Origin: Isoetes taiwanensis
Lineage: Eukaryota > Streptophyta > Lycopodiopsida > Isoetales > Isoetaceae
Assembly (NCBI GenBank): GCA_021234155.1
Contig: JAJEKV010000035.1
Coordinates: 4,728,224 to 4,792,223 of the forward strand
Length of the DNA stretch: 64,000 bases
Direction: 5' to 3'
Shown: positions 1 to 10,589 of the stretch, piece after piece
How the letters are laid out: the number at the start of each line of letters is the position of its first letter
Numbering within the stretch: position 1 is the first letter of the stretch
Translations under genes and position numbers: made by a program
The notes under the pieces: generated by a model
The model's input: the letters and a program-made list of their open reading frames with translations, nothing else
What the model was told of the DNA's origin: nothing
The model's database searches: none

Positions 1-879
1 ATTCAATCTCAAATCGATTCATACCTGCTTCCCGATTGCTCCTGCTAATTTCCAATGAGCACTAAACCTCTGTATTACATCTTTATTTATCTTTGCAGTC
101 CGACGGTCAAGCCAGACCGCCGATTGGCTCTTCATGTCTTCGTCATACTGAATCGATTCATTTGAACCAAAATTGGCTCCATTGACTGGTGCTTTAAGTA
201 CTCAATCTTCATCATCGGATCTTAGGTGCTTTAGGTGCTTTAAGTGCTATCTCAACTTTCTCACATGTCACAGAATTTCCTTGAATATTTTCCCATCTCA
301 ATTATGGCATGAATTCTAACATTCTTGCCGTTTTTTTCTTGTTTTCCTTTGTCATTTCGTAGCATTGTTGCCTTTCTACGCAGCATCCCTAAATTCTGAC
401 TGGCAGTTGATTGGAATGCAGAAAAGAGTGAGCCACAGTGACAACAGGTTTGTTGGGTGCTTTAATTATTTTATGTTATTCTTACGATTTGTGCAACTTG
501 ATTTGGTGAAAATGTGTATTTGGTACATTCTAGCTCTGAAAATCTCTCTCTGTGATATACAGAATTACAACAAGATCCTCTTACATGCGAAAATGAGTAT
601 ACGCATATTGGAGATCAACAAGGTAATCATAATTAGTTAAAGATTGATCTTGTTAATTCTCCTAGCAAAGTTCTGAGCGATTGAAAAATTGATTCTTTTG
701 TAGACTAAAAAAATGATTGTTTTATACACATCAGTTGTTGTTGGCTTACATTTGATTGCTATTTATATATCTATTTGAATAACTGGAGGTAATGGTTTAA
801 CCAAGGTTCGATTCCTTGGAGCTCCTTTCATTTATTTGCAGTACGAAAAACACCAATTTTTATGTATTGGCTAATAAAC
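1..879. other. no recognisable gene
   Basis: AT-rich sequence with short open frames only, none resembling a known protein. A tRNA-like B-box stem (GGTTCGATTCC flanked by CCAAG/CTTGG) lies near 809-830, but no A box or acceptor stem fits around it, so it may be SINE debris. Confidence 0.5.
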
Positions 880-1135
880 TGACTAATACAATGACTAATA
901 TAATGATTAACTGACGAACTATCTGACTAACAAAATGACGAATTGTGACTATTTAAATGACTAATTCTCTGATTATTAAATCGATTATTCCTCTGACTAT
1001 GTCTGACTAATCATCTGACGATTATTCTGACGTTAAATCGTCAAATAAAACTCGTCAGTATATTCGTCAGGAATAAGGCCTGGGCAGTTGTCTATTTTAT
1101 AAAGGCTCTCTGACGATAATTCTGACGTTTAACCA
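880..1135. repeat. CTGAC-motif short interspersed array
   Basis: Short words of the type CTGACTAAT, CTGACGATTATT and TCTGACG recur about every 10-25 bases over about 250 bases, in irregular order. The array stops where the gypsy pol relic begins. It may be a subterminal repeat of an unidentified transposon. Confidence 0.55.
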
Positions 1136-2290
1136 TCGCTCTTGCAAAGACTAGCCCATATGTGCTTGAATTCCATGCTAGAGGAGATAGCTTCTTCTAT
1201 CTTCTTGCCGAATTTGCTTGTCGAAGTGGAGATGGCATTGCAAAATGACACTTCCAAAGCTTACCAGCAAGTGTCGCCGTCTTAACTTCTCCAAGACTTT
1301 CCTCAAATGGACTGCATGCTCCTCCATTGATTTGTTATACATCACGATGTCGTCGAAGAAAAATTGATGATGAACTCATCTAAGAAATCTCTAAAGATGT
1401 CATTCATCAAGCGCATAAAAGTCGTCGAAGCATTCAATAGACTCAGAGGCATTATGTGAACTCATAGTGCCCATACTGTGTTCTGAAGCGGTCTTATAAA
1501 TATCTTTCCCCTTCATCCTTCTTTGATGATTGCCTGACCTTAAGTGGATTTTGTAGAAGAATCTTGCTCCTTAGAGCTGATCCATTACGCCGTCTACTTG
1601 TTGAGGTGCCAATAGTTGATATACATCTTCCGACTTCTCTCCTGGCCAAAAGCATCCCAAGTCGAGCAACTCTTATAACTGCTTGTTGAGCTCTGCTAGC
1701 TCGAGAGTGTTCATTCTATAAAGAGCTTTTCTGATCGGCTCTGCACCTGGTGCAAGAGTGATTTCACACTCTACGTCTCTATAGAGCAAAAGCTCTCAAA
1801 TTTTATCTAGAGATATATCGTGGGACTTCTAAATTAGCTTAGCAATCGACCAGGATAACTGTTCCGAAGTAGTATCTTCCTTCTTACTCTTGTTGTCGGG
1901 GTCGATGGCTTCTAGCTTGAGTATGTATGACCTCATCCCTCATGATGCACTTAAATAGTTGCTTCATTGACATATGTTGCATGACTGAAATTACTTCCTT
2001 AACTTTAATTGTGAGTTGCTTGCCATTTGTGCTAGGGTAGACATCCCTTGCTTATGATAATCAACTAAATTCCTTAGCCGGCTTTAATATTCCATATCTA
2101 TTATGAGGTCATGCTTGCCGATGCACGTGACTTGACGCCGATACTTTACTTTGCTCCGCTTATGGTTGATGTCGAACTTGACTCTTGTTCCTTTGGTGCT
2201 GCTAATTGCTCAGCCTGTTTTTCACCTTAAATCTTGAATTTCAAGATTATGAGCTTTGAGCATTTTACCTACTGCACTCTTTGCACTTTG
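1136..2290 (-). pseudogene. Ty3/gypsy reverse transcriptase relic
   Basis: Read on the minus strand in several frames, this stretch resembles Ty3/gypsy pol. A segment near 1,480 gives YGHYEFTMPLSLLNAS-like sequence (family form YEFxVMPFGLxNAP), followed by MNDIFRDFLDEF. Near 1,345 it gives FFDDIVMYNKSMEEH, the catalytic-core region (canonical YFDDILVYS), and then HLRKVLEKL. Upstream sequence (about 1,560-1,720) resembles the beginning of the RT domain. Many stops and frame changes are present and no LTRs are visible, so it is an old dead fragment. Downstream RNase H and integrase are not seen. Confidence 0.75.
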
Positions 2291-2463
2291 CAATCTTGCA
2301 TTTTTGGGTTGCCCCTAGGGGGGCAAACCCTCGTTTACGTGGGTATGTGGGCATATTCAAGTATATGCTGGCATATGCCTAGCATATGCTGATGACTGCT
2401 AAAAACTGGCTGTTGCCTGTAAATGCTCGGTCATCCAGCCCCATTATCAGCCTGCTACACAAA

Positions 2464-2565
2464 CGGCTATGGCTGGACCCAAGGCACTTCTGTTCACGCC
2501 CTTCAGACCCATTACGGCTATGGCTGGACCCAAGGCACCTCTGTTCACGCCCTTCAGTCCTTAAG
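2464..2565. repeat. 52-bp tandem duplication
   Basis: Two adjacent copies of a 52-base unit beginning GGCTATGGCTGGACCCAAGG. They differ at very few positions, so the duplication is recent. It lies just after the shared 5' end of copy 1. Confidence 0.8.
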
Positions 2566-2791
2566 GTTTTGGGATGCTGCTACTACCACGCTACCACGCT
2601 ATCCTTGGCGCTATATAAGTGGCATGATCTAGACGTTTACCTGCCTTTCATTCAGACTACTTTCGCCAGATTATCTTAAGATGAGGGATTCTTCCGTTGT
2701 ATCTGCTTCGCCGCTTATTCCATTTGGAGAGGCTATTTCTGATCCAACGCATGGGAATCTTTGCTTGGAAGACCAGAACTCTAACTCTGCC

Positions 2792-3819
2792 ATGGAAATG
2801 CCGTTAAAGGAATCGAATGTGAGTTCTACTTCCTATCTTCTAAGATTTAGAGTTGTAAAGTTTTGGCTGAAATGCCCTTGGAAGCCCTATGTTTCTTCAC
2901 AGAGGGATTCTAGTTGGCATGCCTATCTAAGCCTGCTATGCTTAAAGTCTTTAAAACATAGTTAGATGTACAGATAAAGCAGTGATAGAACCGATTCCCC
3001 TTTAAGATACTCTGGTCTTGTGATTTGCAGGCAGTCGTACCATTAAACACATGGGTTCTCATTTCAAATCTGAAAGTTGCCTATAATCTAACAAGGTGGC
3101 CAGATGGGACATTCAATCGCTACTTAGAAGAGTATTTAGACACGAAGGTAGAGGCCTCTATCACACCCAGAAATGGAGTGGCATCTGTAGATCTAAATAT
3201 AGATAAAACAACAGGAGTATGGGCAAGGATTTTCATTCCTTCTGCAGCATATGAGGCCCCAATCAAAGTCCCTTTGATCATATATTTTCATGGGGGTAGC
3301 TTTGCCCATTCTTCTGCTAACAGTGCTCTGTACGACACTGTCTGGCGCAGAATTGCTCTTTCCTGTACTGCAGTAATTATTGCTGTGAATTACAGAAGAG
3401 CACCAGAGTTCAAATGTCCAGCTCCATATGAGGATGGTTTTGTAACCCTGAAATGACTTCAAGCTCAGGTTGAACAAGGTGTTTCATCTACTTGGCTGCC
3501 TCAAGGAGCTGATTTAAAGAGGGTTTTTTTAATGGGGGACAGCTCTGGTGGAAACATTGCTCATCATGTTGGTATGAGGGTTGTTGTTTCTGATCTGGGA
3601 CCTGTTGTAGTTGCTGGAAATATTTTAATGATGCCTATATTTGGTGGGACCCTAAAGCTTCCTCCTAGGTTGCAGCATCATAAGATCTCACAAAATAGTT
3701 CTTCCCCTTGCCCTTATGATGAGTACGTTATCACAGCTCTGCTCCTCATTCTGCCCGGTGAACAAATACAAGTTGAAGGCTTGAGCTTGGAGTGGCATTG
3801 TACACACTATTTCCTTTAG
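2792..3819 (+). pseudogene. GID1-like gibberellin receptor pseudogene
   Basis: Exon 1 (2792-2818) encodes MEMPLKESN and ends at a GTGAGT donor. Exon 2 starts at 3031 after TTTGCAG with AVVPLNTWVLISN, the signature N-terminus of GID1. It continues with the HGGSFAHSS oxyanion-hole region and, after an in-frame TGA at 3454-3456 replacing the usual Trp, with GDSSGGNIAHH around the nucleophile-position Ser. Similarity fades after MPIFGG (about 3650), so the C-terminal third is lost. GID1 normally is a nuclear GA receptor of about 345 aa derived from carboxylesterases. The retained intron shows a genomic rather than an mRNA-derived copy. The stop and truncation argue against function. Confidence 0.85.
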
Positions 3820-3968
3820 TTTCAGAATTGGCAGAAGAGCTTGCTGCAGGGAGATACCTTTCTTAGAGCCAAGTCCGTATAGTGGGAGCAAATGCCGTTA
3901 GTAATGATCTTGATAAGATAGTTGTAAAATCGGATTTGGTTCCCCTTGGCCAGTCAGTTGACAATACA

Positions 3969-4058
3969 ACAGCAGTAATAATTGCTCAAAAATTTTGGAA
4001 CCATCAGATTTAGACACAGCAGTAATAATTGCTCAGAGATTTTGGGACCATCAGGTCG
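3969..4058. repeat. 48-bp imperfect tandem duplication
   Basis: CAGCAGTAATAATTGCTCA followed by similar sequence occurs twice, about 48 bases apart, within the decayed region after the GID1 fragment. Confidence 0.6.
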
Positions 4059-4199
4059 CAATAAATTAGATACTTCTTTGGTAACTATTCAGTGTTGTAT
4101 GTTGAATATCCAGGTAAATTGATTTTATTTTAGTTCCAGTGTCGGTAATTGAAGTTTCTGTCATTATGTTTTATGTATGAATTGGCCTTTGTCTATTTC

Positions 4200-5099
4200 A
4201 GGCCTGCTGCCTCCCTCTACCCCTTCTCAAGGTTCATCTGGGAGCATTGCTAGACAACCAGCTAGAAGTGCTGCGAGCTAGAAGTGTTGCGGGCGGTACA
4301 TCAGAACCCTTTGGAGTGGTCAAAACTTGGAGCTGGAGTTATAGCCCTTATTGCCTTATTATGTGCTATTGGAGTTGTCGTAGGCCTTGAATTTGTTTGG
4401 TTGATTGTGTTTATGCAATCGGCAGAAGAAACCAGTTGTTGCTGCAGATCCTACTATTGCTTCCTCGAGGACAAAAAGATTTGGTATGGATTTCAAAGAA
4501 AAGTGCTTACAAGATGTCTTGTGATTGACTCAGGTGGACCATCTATCTTATCCACCAGTGTACCAAGTTCAACCTCTTTATCTTTTGGCTCAAGTTTTGC
4601 AATTATACAAGTTCTGGGAAAATGTTTTCCCTTGTGGAACTGGAGAAGGCCACTGATAAGTTCAAACCTCAGAATGTTATTGGAGGAGGAGGATTTGGAT
4701 GAGGGAACTATACAGGAGCCGTAACTAACTGCTGAACCTTTGTCATTTTAGTTAAAATATCAGTTGTGTAATTCGTTGTGGTGGTTCGGTATGAAAGAAG
4801 ATAAAATAACCTGGTCGAAATGCACAATCATGAAGCAGACCATCATGCAAAACATGAGCATTCTTGCTTCCATGTGTGTGCAACCAGAAGTTTCTCATAG
4901 GCCTTTTATGGGTAAGGTGGTGCAAGCACTGAAGATGGTCTATAATGATTCAGATGCAAGTGATGGAATCATGTCTGGAAATGCCAGCATGGTAGGAGAG
5001 TCACCTGTCGACTGTAATGAGAATGTTACTCAGCAAATATGGGATAGTAGGTCCAGATTCGCACCAGATAGTAATCGGGATCTTTTCTGCTGTCATTAA
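4200..5099 (+). pseudogene. ALE2-type receptor-like kinase fragment
   Basis: Read across frames, the segment gives a Ser/Pro-rich juxtamembrane stretch and a hydrophobic transmembrane helix (about 4335-4420; IALIALLCAIGVVVGLEF). The kinase start follows at about 4622-4700 (FSLVELEKATDKF, VIGGGGFG glycine loop), broken by a stop right after the loop. At about 4850-5099 comes the C-terminal kinase edge (ASMCVQPEVSHRPFMGKVV, ALKMVYND). The catalytic HRD and DFG segments are missing. The order matches ALE2-like receptor kinases of plants. It is a dead, internally deleted fragment next to the GID1 fragment on the same strand. Confidence 0.75.
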
Positions 5100-5212
5100 G
5101 AAGCAGCAATCAGGGTTTTTTCCGAAGCATAATGCCTCTTTTCACATAAGATCTAAGGCAATTAAAAGTGTCTAAAGAATTAATCACATGGGCAGAAAAA
5201 TATGCAGGATTC

Positions 5213-5249
5213 CCTCAATTGACAACATTGGTGAACGACACAATTAGGC
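5213..5249. repeat. host 36-bp repeat, unit 1 (left of MULE)
   Basis: TCAATTGACAACATTGGTG...CACAATTAGGC ends exactly at the MULE boundary. A second, slightly diverged unit (17,349-17,385) follows the element on the right. Removing the element and one TSD copy leaves two adjacent units, so the element inserted into a two-copy tandem repeat. Confidence 0.8.
5241..5249. repeat. 9-bp target-site duplication, left copy
   Basis: CAATTAGGC, identical to 17,340-17,348 beyond the right terminus. Nine-base TSDs are diagnostic of Mutator-like insertion. Confidence 0.9.
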
Positions 5250-5274
5250 GCGTCGAAATATTTTTACCCCGGTT

Positions 5275-6013
5275 ATTGTGATTCCTTCGCAAGATATTCC
5301 TTGCCGCAGAATCACGACCCCGGGGAAACGGGGTCCGTTCTGGCGACCCCGTAACCGTACACTGACAACGCAACGTGCAGCTTCTGACGCATCCCAGCCG
5401 TCGGTCAGCCGGGTCTATCCTGGCCGTCGGTTTCGAAACCTTCCGGCGGAATCACCACGGGTAGAAACCGTCGGATAGAATCACAACTCTTGTATTCCAC
5501 TAGAAGGAATCACGACCTTAGGATACCACGCCGCGGAATCACTAAACCCTGATTCCACTGGAAGGAATCACCCTGACGCGATTCTGCTAGATGGAATCAC
5601 CACATAGAGATTCCTGCGGATGGAATCACAGTTTTTTGATTCCCCATTCGACAGAATCACAACCGTAGGATACCGCAACGCGGAATCACCAAATTCTGAT
5701 TCCAACAGAAGGAATCACGTCAACGCGATTCTGCAAGATGGAATCACAGTCTGTGATATTCAACTCCGTGGAATCACGACATGAAGATTCCGGGGGACGG
5801 AATCACAGTTTTTTGATTTTCCATTCGACAGAATCACAACCGTAGGATACCGCACCGCGGAATCACCAAATTCTGATTCCAACAGAAGGAATCACGTCAA
5901 CGCGATTCTGCAAGATGGAATCACATTCTGTGATATTCAACTCCGTGGAATCACGACATGAAGATTCCGGGGGACGGAATCACAGTTTTTTGATTTTCCA
6001 TTCGACGGAATCA
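5275..6013. repeat. left subterminal palindrome array of MULE-1
   Basis: About 25 successive boxes of the form GATTCC-(5-9 nt)-GGAATCAC, spaced by about 28-30 bases with variable inner and outer spacers. A higher-order unit of exactly 177 bases, starting AGTTTTTTGATT, begins at 5630, 5807 and 5984. It mirrors the array at the other end. Subterminal tandem repeats are common in MULE TIRs and can be transposase-binding sites; that role is inferred here. Confidence 0.9.
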
Positions 6014-6772
6014 CTGCAAATGGGTGACGCATCCTGATCGCTCAATTTGTCGTGACGCATCCTAACCGCTCGATTTGTCGTGGATATTTTGGCTATTTTA
6101 ATTATGTCCTTGGGATATTTTGAATTCTGGCGACTCATAATTATGACCGTACACGGTACCCTGACAATGTCATGATTGAAGCCGGCTCCGCGTATCATCG
6201 TCCTCCACGTCAAGCCCTTGCATTTCTTGCGCCCATCCGGAAGGAATCACACGAAATTTCCCTTTCTATCTTTGAAACATTACCGTTTTCGCGAGGTTCG
6301 TTCGTTCGTGCCCCCTTTTGTGCTAGCGTCCAACATACGATTTCTCACAGCTCCGTTCTTCCCGGCGCCCCCGTTCCTTCTAGCGTCTGTTCTTGTGTTT
6401 TGTCGCTTCAATCCGTTTCGGATGGCGCAAAAGTCTTGAAACCTCGCAGGCGAGAACTTCCGAGTTGAATCCGATGCAAATTAGGCCTTTGTGTTCCCCG
6501 TGAACAATCCCTTGCAAGAAGAGCCTATTGATTGGAGGTGGACTCCCCTCCGTGCAGGCTTTTGGCAGTTCATGGTTTTGGGACAGCTGCAGGCGCAGGT
6601 TTGGAGCCGCAACCGGATTCTTCGGATTCTGTTCGTGCTAAGCTCATTGCTCAAGCTTCTCGTTTATTCCCAAATATTTGGGGGGTTGCAGATGCCCGCG
6701 AAAGGTCTGTTCCAGTGCCTCAAGAGCATGTTGATTGCAATGAAGCGTGGCCAATAGAGTGCGGCGGGATTT
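6014..6772 (+). promoter_or_regulatory. leader region before the Ulp1 gene
   Basis: No gene recognised. This 760-base stretch between the left array and the Ulp1 start is pyrimidine-rich on the plus strand. It contains short open frames that stop before 6773 and is the likely promoter and 5' leader of the downstream gene. A protein-like frame at 6532-6843 (another frame) could be an upstream exon, but no family is recognised. Confidence 0.4.
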
Positions 6773-8795
6773 ATGCAACATGCCATAGAAAACGCCCCCC
6801 GAGAAATCCCGAAACATGGCGATATTTCCCAACCGGAAATTGATCACGGTGATGGTCGGTGGTACTGCCAATTCGACAACTGTGATCGAAGTTACTCCAA
6901 GAAGTGGGATTTGGAAATCCACAGATTAGCCAAGCACAACATGGGCGGGGATTACAAGCTGCCAGCAGCAATTCGGGGAAGGAAACCCAATGCCCCTGAG
7001 TTAGCGAAGAAGAAGAGGGATTTTGAATTGGTGAAGCTGCAGCGGAGTGTAGATGAGGATTACCTGTGGCAACACAATCTGAGACGGATTTTGGCAAGGG
7101 CCAGGCGTAGGGCCGAAGCCATGGCAGAGGAGCAAATAGAGCATGGGATTCTCAAACCGGCAAACAAGGCTGCTTGGGTCATGCAGCAGGTGGAGATAAG
7201 GCGGATGGTGGAGGAGAGTTTGGAGGAACAGAAGAGGGCAGCAATAAGAAATAACATTGCTAGAAGGTTCAATGTTACTGTTGAAGAGTTGAGGGCCGAC
7301 CTGTCTTTGGCTAGAGAGCAGGAACAGGTCGACCGAGATGATTTCAGTATGGAAGCTGCACAAGCAGAGGGGGAATTTCCATCCCCCCCTCCCAAAAGAA
7401 CATGCAAGCTCCCGGTCCCGGTCAGCAGGCTTCCGAAAACACCCAGGAAAAAGAGGGGTGCAAATAAAACAGAAGATTGCATAGCTCCTAATCACATTGT
7501 TTTTGAGACGTCCAGCTACATTCAGGGTCTGCGCGATGCTATTCAAACAGCAGGTCTTCCCGACCCCTCTACTTCGTCGGAAGAGGAGGGGACAATTATT
7601 GAGATTCCCATGATGCATAGACTGGAGGCCACATTTTTTGATTCTGTTTTTGCTTACCAAACAGGCCTTGTTTCCAGGAATTGGACCTGTAATTTTACAT
7701 TCAAGTATCCACTAACAATCTGCAGCACAGCAATTCGAGTAGGGAAAAAATCGGCAGCATCTGAATTTCGGATCTATGCCAATTTTGCCCAGGTTTTCAT
7801 GACAGTGCCCGGTGTAGAAGACGATGTGGACTGCAGAATCAACGAGGAATGCGTTGGTGCCTATCTTCTGTAAGTTCAAAGCTGATTTTTCGTTTGGTTT
7901 GACAATATCATTCACTTACTGTAGAATGCCCTTCACAGAGCCTTAATTCATGCCATCCCCCAGAATAAGAGGTGCCAGCATGTTTTCATCGGCCTCTTCT
8001 TGCAAAACTCTTTGGAGGGTCAGTCAGGTGCCTATGAAATTTTCAGTAATCTAATCCCACCCAAACCTTTTAGCAGGCAGAATTGGCGGATGCAAAATGT
8101 CGGTTTCTACTACTTCCCAGTTATGAGCAGGTATACAATTCGATTTCGAGTTAACAGGTAGGCCATTGGATTTCATAAACTTGTTTTGCAGCAACCACTG
8201 GAGCCTGTTTATATTGGTATCCAACGAAGAGGCAAGCCGGAGGCTTCAAACCCCGTGCCCTGTGGTGCTGCATCTGGATTCAATGGCGCCCATGCACTCC
8301 AACTTAAGATCTTTCGCGACCATGTAAGATCAATTTTACAGCTATGAGATCGAATTTGCCTTCCCTGATTGCTATGTTTGCGCTCAGTTTCATAGCAGAC
8401 ATTATGAAGAGATGGAATTTTGAATCCACAAGCCTTCACAATGCCCCCTGTGTCCCCTTGAATGTGCCCCAGCAGGAGAACACCCAGGATTGTGGGATAT
8501 ACACAATTTGTTTTGTGAAGAGGTTCTTGCTGGACATTTGCAACTCGAAAGATCATTCTGTGAGTGTTATGTATGCAATTTTTACTTAATTTCGTGATGT
8601 TTCATTCTAAACTTCTGGCGCTTGCAGGTCATTGACACATCCAAATGGTTTGGGCGGAGGGAAATCGACATGACAAGGTCGACATTTGCTGTCATGCTAC
8701 AGAAGTTATTTGATCAAGGCCCAAAGAAAGGAAAAGCACATTTCATCTACCCCAGGGAGATTGGACCGAGGAGGGTGGCTTGGTTACCCGTCTGA
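6773..8795 (+). CDS. C2H2 zinc finger-Ulp1/C48 cysteine protease (MULE passenger)
   Basis: Predicted 5-exon gene: 6773-7869, 7939-8130, 8192-8323, 8388-8559, 8628-8795. All introns are GT-AG and all phases join, giving 586 aa ending at TGA 8793-8795. A C2H2 finger lies near the N-terminus (Cys32, Cys37, His50, His55). A coiled, Glu/Arg-rich stretch covers about residues 75-200. The C-terminal Ulp1 domain has every catalytic element: His432 in NHWSLF, Asp459 in HLDS, Gln502/503 in VPQQ and Cys509 in QDCGIY. Ulp1/SENP enzymes cleave SUMO precursors or conjugates. The gene lies between two palindrome arrays inside MULE-1. The intact frame suggests recent activity or selection. The start is uncertain: an in-frame stop lies just upstream at about 6755. 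Confidence 0.85.
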
Positions 8796-8984
8796 GGAAA
8801 AATGGCCCATGATTTCAACCTTGCTATTGTACAGAGAACGAAAATTCCCAGCTTTGCTGGTTTTAATTCCCACACCACTGTATATGATCTGATGAAGTTT
8901 TTTGAATCTGAATTTGAAAGATTTTGGAGCGGGAAACTTTTTGAATTTGAATTTGAGTTGCATGCTCGATTCCTCTATGAAATC
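8796..8984. other. 3' region of Ulp1 gene
   Basis: Short stretch with TTTGAATCTGAATTTGAA-like words and no gene. The next palindrome array begins immediately after it. Confidence 0.4.
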
Positions 8985-9275
8985 ACACCACGGTGATTCC
9001 AAACCGTGGAATCACCTCCATGGTGCGTCCATTCCGTAGAATCACACTGTCGTGATTCAATTCCGTGGAATCACTCGTATGTTATTCCATACCGTGGAAT
9101 CACATTTAGGCTATTCTTTCCCGTGGAATCACAAGGCTGTGGTTACATGGTGCGTCCATTCCGTAGAATCATTAATCGTCGTGATTCAACTCCGTGGAAT
9201 CACTCGTATGTTATTCCATACCGTGGAATCACATGTAGGCTATTCTTTCCCGTGGAATCACAAGGCTGTGGTTTG
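8985..9275. repeat. internal palindrome array 1 of MULE-1
   Basis: GTGATTCC-AAACC-GTGGAATCAC-type boxes repeat about ten times. A roughly 124-base block containing GGTGCGTCCATTCCGTAGAA, TATTCCATACCGTGGAATCA and CTATTCTTTCCCGTGGAA occurs twice (from about 9018 and 9150). It separates the Ulp1 module from the next gene module and uses the same box as the terminal arrays. Confidence 0.85.
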
Positions 9276-9800
9276 CGACGAATCATCATTGCTCGAGTCG
9301 GTGACGTGGAGCGACGTACGTAATAAATGCCAAGCCGCCGCCATCTATTGCCCTCACTACTAGGATTTGTGCGGACCGAAATGACGCGACGTTCACGAAT
9401 GCTAGGGTGCCACGCTTAGCCCCTACATCGACAAATTTTAGTACTTCACCGCATGGATTCGTACAAACCGAAGTGACGTGGCGTCGCCGATGTGTCCGGT
9501 GCCACGTTGGCCCCTAGATCGACAAATCGAATTTAGCCTAGTCGGTGATTCCGTCGGGGGGAATTTCTCAGAGCCCCGACGGACAAGCTTCTGGCGCTTC
9601 CAATTCAATCATATGTTTTGGTTTTGGTGCTTAGCTCCAGCTCCGGCGCTTCGATCCGATTGTTAGGCGCCATATCCTTGCGATAGTTCCTGTGGTTTCC
9701 TGTTGTTCGGTAAGGAAGTTCTCCTTCTTTCCTGTGGTTCGGTAAGGAATTTCTTTGTCTGCTCTTCGCCTGCTCTAACATCAGTTGCCGGCTTGTAGGA
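9276..9800 (+). promoter_or_regulatory. spacer/leader with 95-bp direct repeat
   Basis: Two imperfect direct copies (about 9371-9440 and 9467-9535) share ACCGAAATGACGCGACG-like sequence followed by GGTGCCACG...GCCCCTA-ATCGACAAAT. The rest leads to the ATG at 9801 and is probably its promoter and leader; no protein is recognised. Confidence 0.5.
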
Positions 9801-10344
9801 ATGGCGGACTGTCCACCAATTGTTATAGAGGACGGGTTTCTCAAGATTGATCTTCGTTACTTGGATAATTTCCACAGCTGCAGGCTCGAGAGCCTGCAGG
9901 ATCGTCTTCGAAGTCGGTCGCTGCCAGAGGTCCCGCCGGTTTCCGTCGCCATACCGAGGCAAGAGGGCTGCGACTGCGTGAGGGTGCCTTTGAGGAAATC
10001 CAATGGCTCGAAAATTCGAGTTAAAGTTTCTAGGGGTTCCAGAATTCCTGGTCACGAAGAATGTGACGGTGATTGGGCCAAGAATTTGTTTGCATCTCTT
10101 CATTCAACAGGTAAGCGTACTGCATGCGGATGTTCCAAGGACGCGTTTGAGTTCGATGAACCAGAAGATGACGACTTCGTGTTTCCGGTTGCCTGCTGCA
10201 AAGACCCTTCCACCGGCCGAACTAACTGGACCAGCGTCAAGGTCAGCCATCTGCGCCTCTTGCTTCACGATTTTTCTTTTTTGCTGGATGTAACTAATTG
10301 CATGTTTGATGCAGAGGAAGCGTTCCCACACCTCCACTGGCTAG
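9801..10344 (+). CDS. unknown MULE-borne protein (gene A)
   Basis: Exon 1 (9801-10241, 147 codons) starts MADCPPIVIEDGF. It holds Cys-rich patches (GCDCV, CGCSK, ACCKD), an acidic DEPEDDDF stretch, and ends NWTSVK at a GTCAGC donor. An acceptor TTGATGCAG at 10,314 would add RKRSHTSTG and a stop at 10,342-10,344, giving 156 aa; unspliced read-through gives 186 aa. No family is recognised. Evidence that it is a real gene: a diverged, inverted paralogue at 11,535-11,965 conserves the start (MADCPP), CRLE-LQ-RLR, PGHE and the exon end with its splice donor. The MULE location suggests an accessory transposition or regulatory protein, but that is inference. Confidence 0.65.
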
Positions 10345-10589
10345 CTGCTGGTAACGAATGAAGCGGACACTGCCGTCTTCTTGGCAGTTTCCTTTTGAGC
10401 ATCTATACATGTCTGATATTCACTGTCTGTTAAACCCTGGTGTTTCTTTTTTTGGTTGAACCCTGCTGCTAAACCCTGTCCGTTAAACACTGCTGTTTTT
10501 TTTTGGTGCGACGCTTCTCGATTATGGCTTCTTCTTGTGATTCCATACGCAGGATTAATCGTGATTCCATAGGCAGTATAAACGTGATA
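10345..10589. other. gene A 3' region with GTGATTCC boxes
   Basis: Contains TTAAACCCTGSTGTTT-like repeated words (10,431-10,500) and two GTGATTCCATACGC/GTGATTCCATAGGC boxes (10,537-10,577), a minor outpost of the element's palindrome motif. Confidence 0.5.

Larger units (their letters stand above)
2304..5249 (+). mobile_element. Helitron-like element, copy 1 (3' end not found)
   Basis: The segment starts with the family 5' end: TTGGGTTGCCCCTAGGGG, a hairpin with arms GGTTGCCCC and GGGGCAAACC, followed by about 110 bases shared with copies at 17,578, 30,400 and 37,182. It is preceded by a T run, as in the other copies. Downstream lie GID1 and ALE2-kinase fragments on the same strand. The family 3' hairpin (CACGGAGGG-CAA-CCCTCCGTG) is not found before the MULE at 5,250, so the right limit is arbitrary. 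Assignment to Helitrons (Helentron type) is inference; only the shared ends and hairpins are seen. Confidence 0.5.

Noticed and set aside
800-835. tRNA gene
   Set aside because: Only a T-arm/B box fits; no matching acceptor, D or anticodon arms within 80 bases upstream.
5275-6013. CRISPR-like regular repeats with variable spacers
   Set aside because: The boxes are degenerate half-palindromes in the TIR of a plant MULE with introns and plant genes around; there is no cas gene and no constant repeat.
7001-7660. 219-codon minus-strand open frame
   Set aside because: Antisense shadow of the Ulp1 gene's exon 1, which has the recognisable finger, domain and splice structure.
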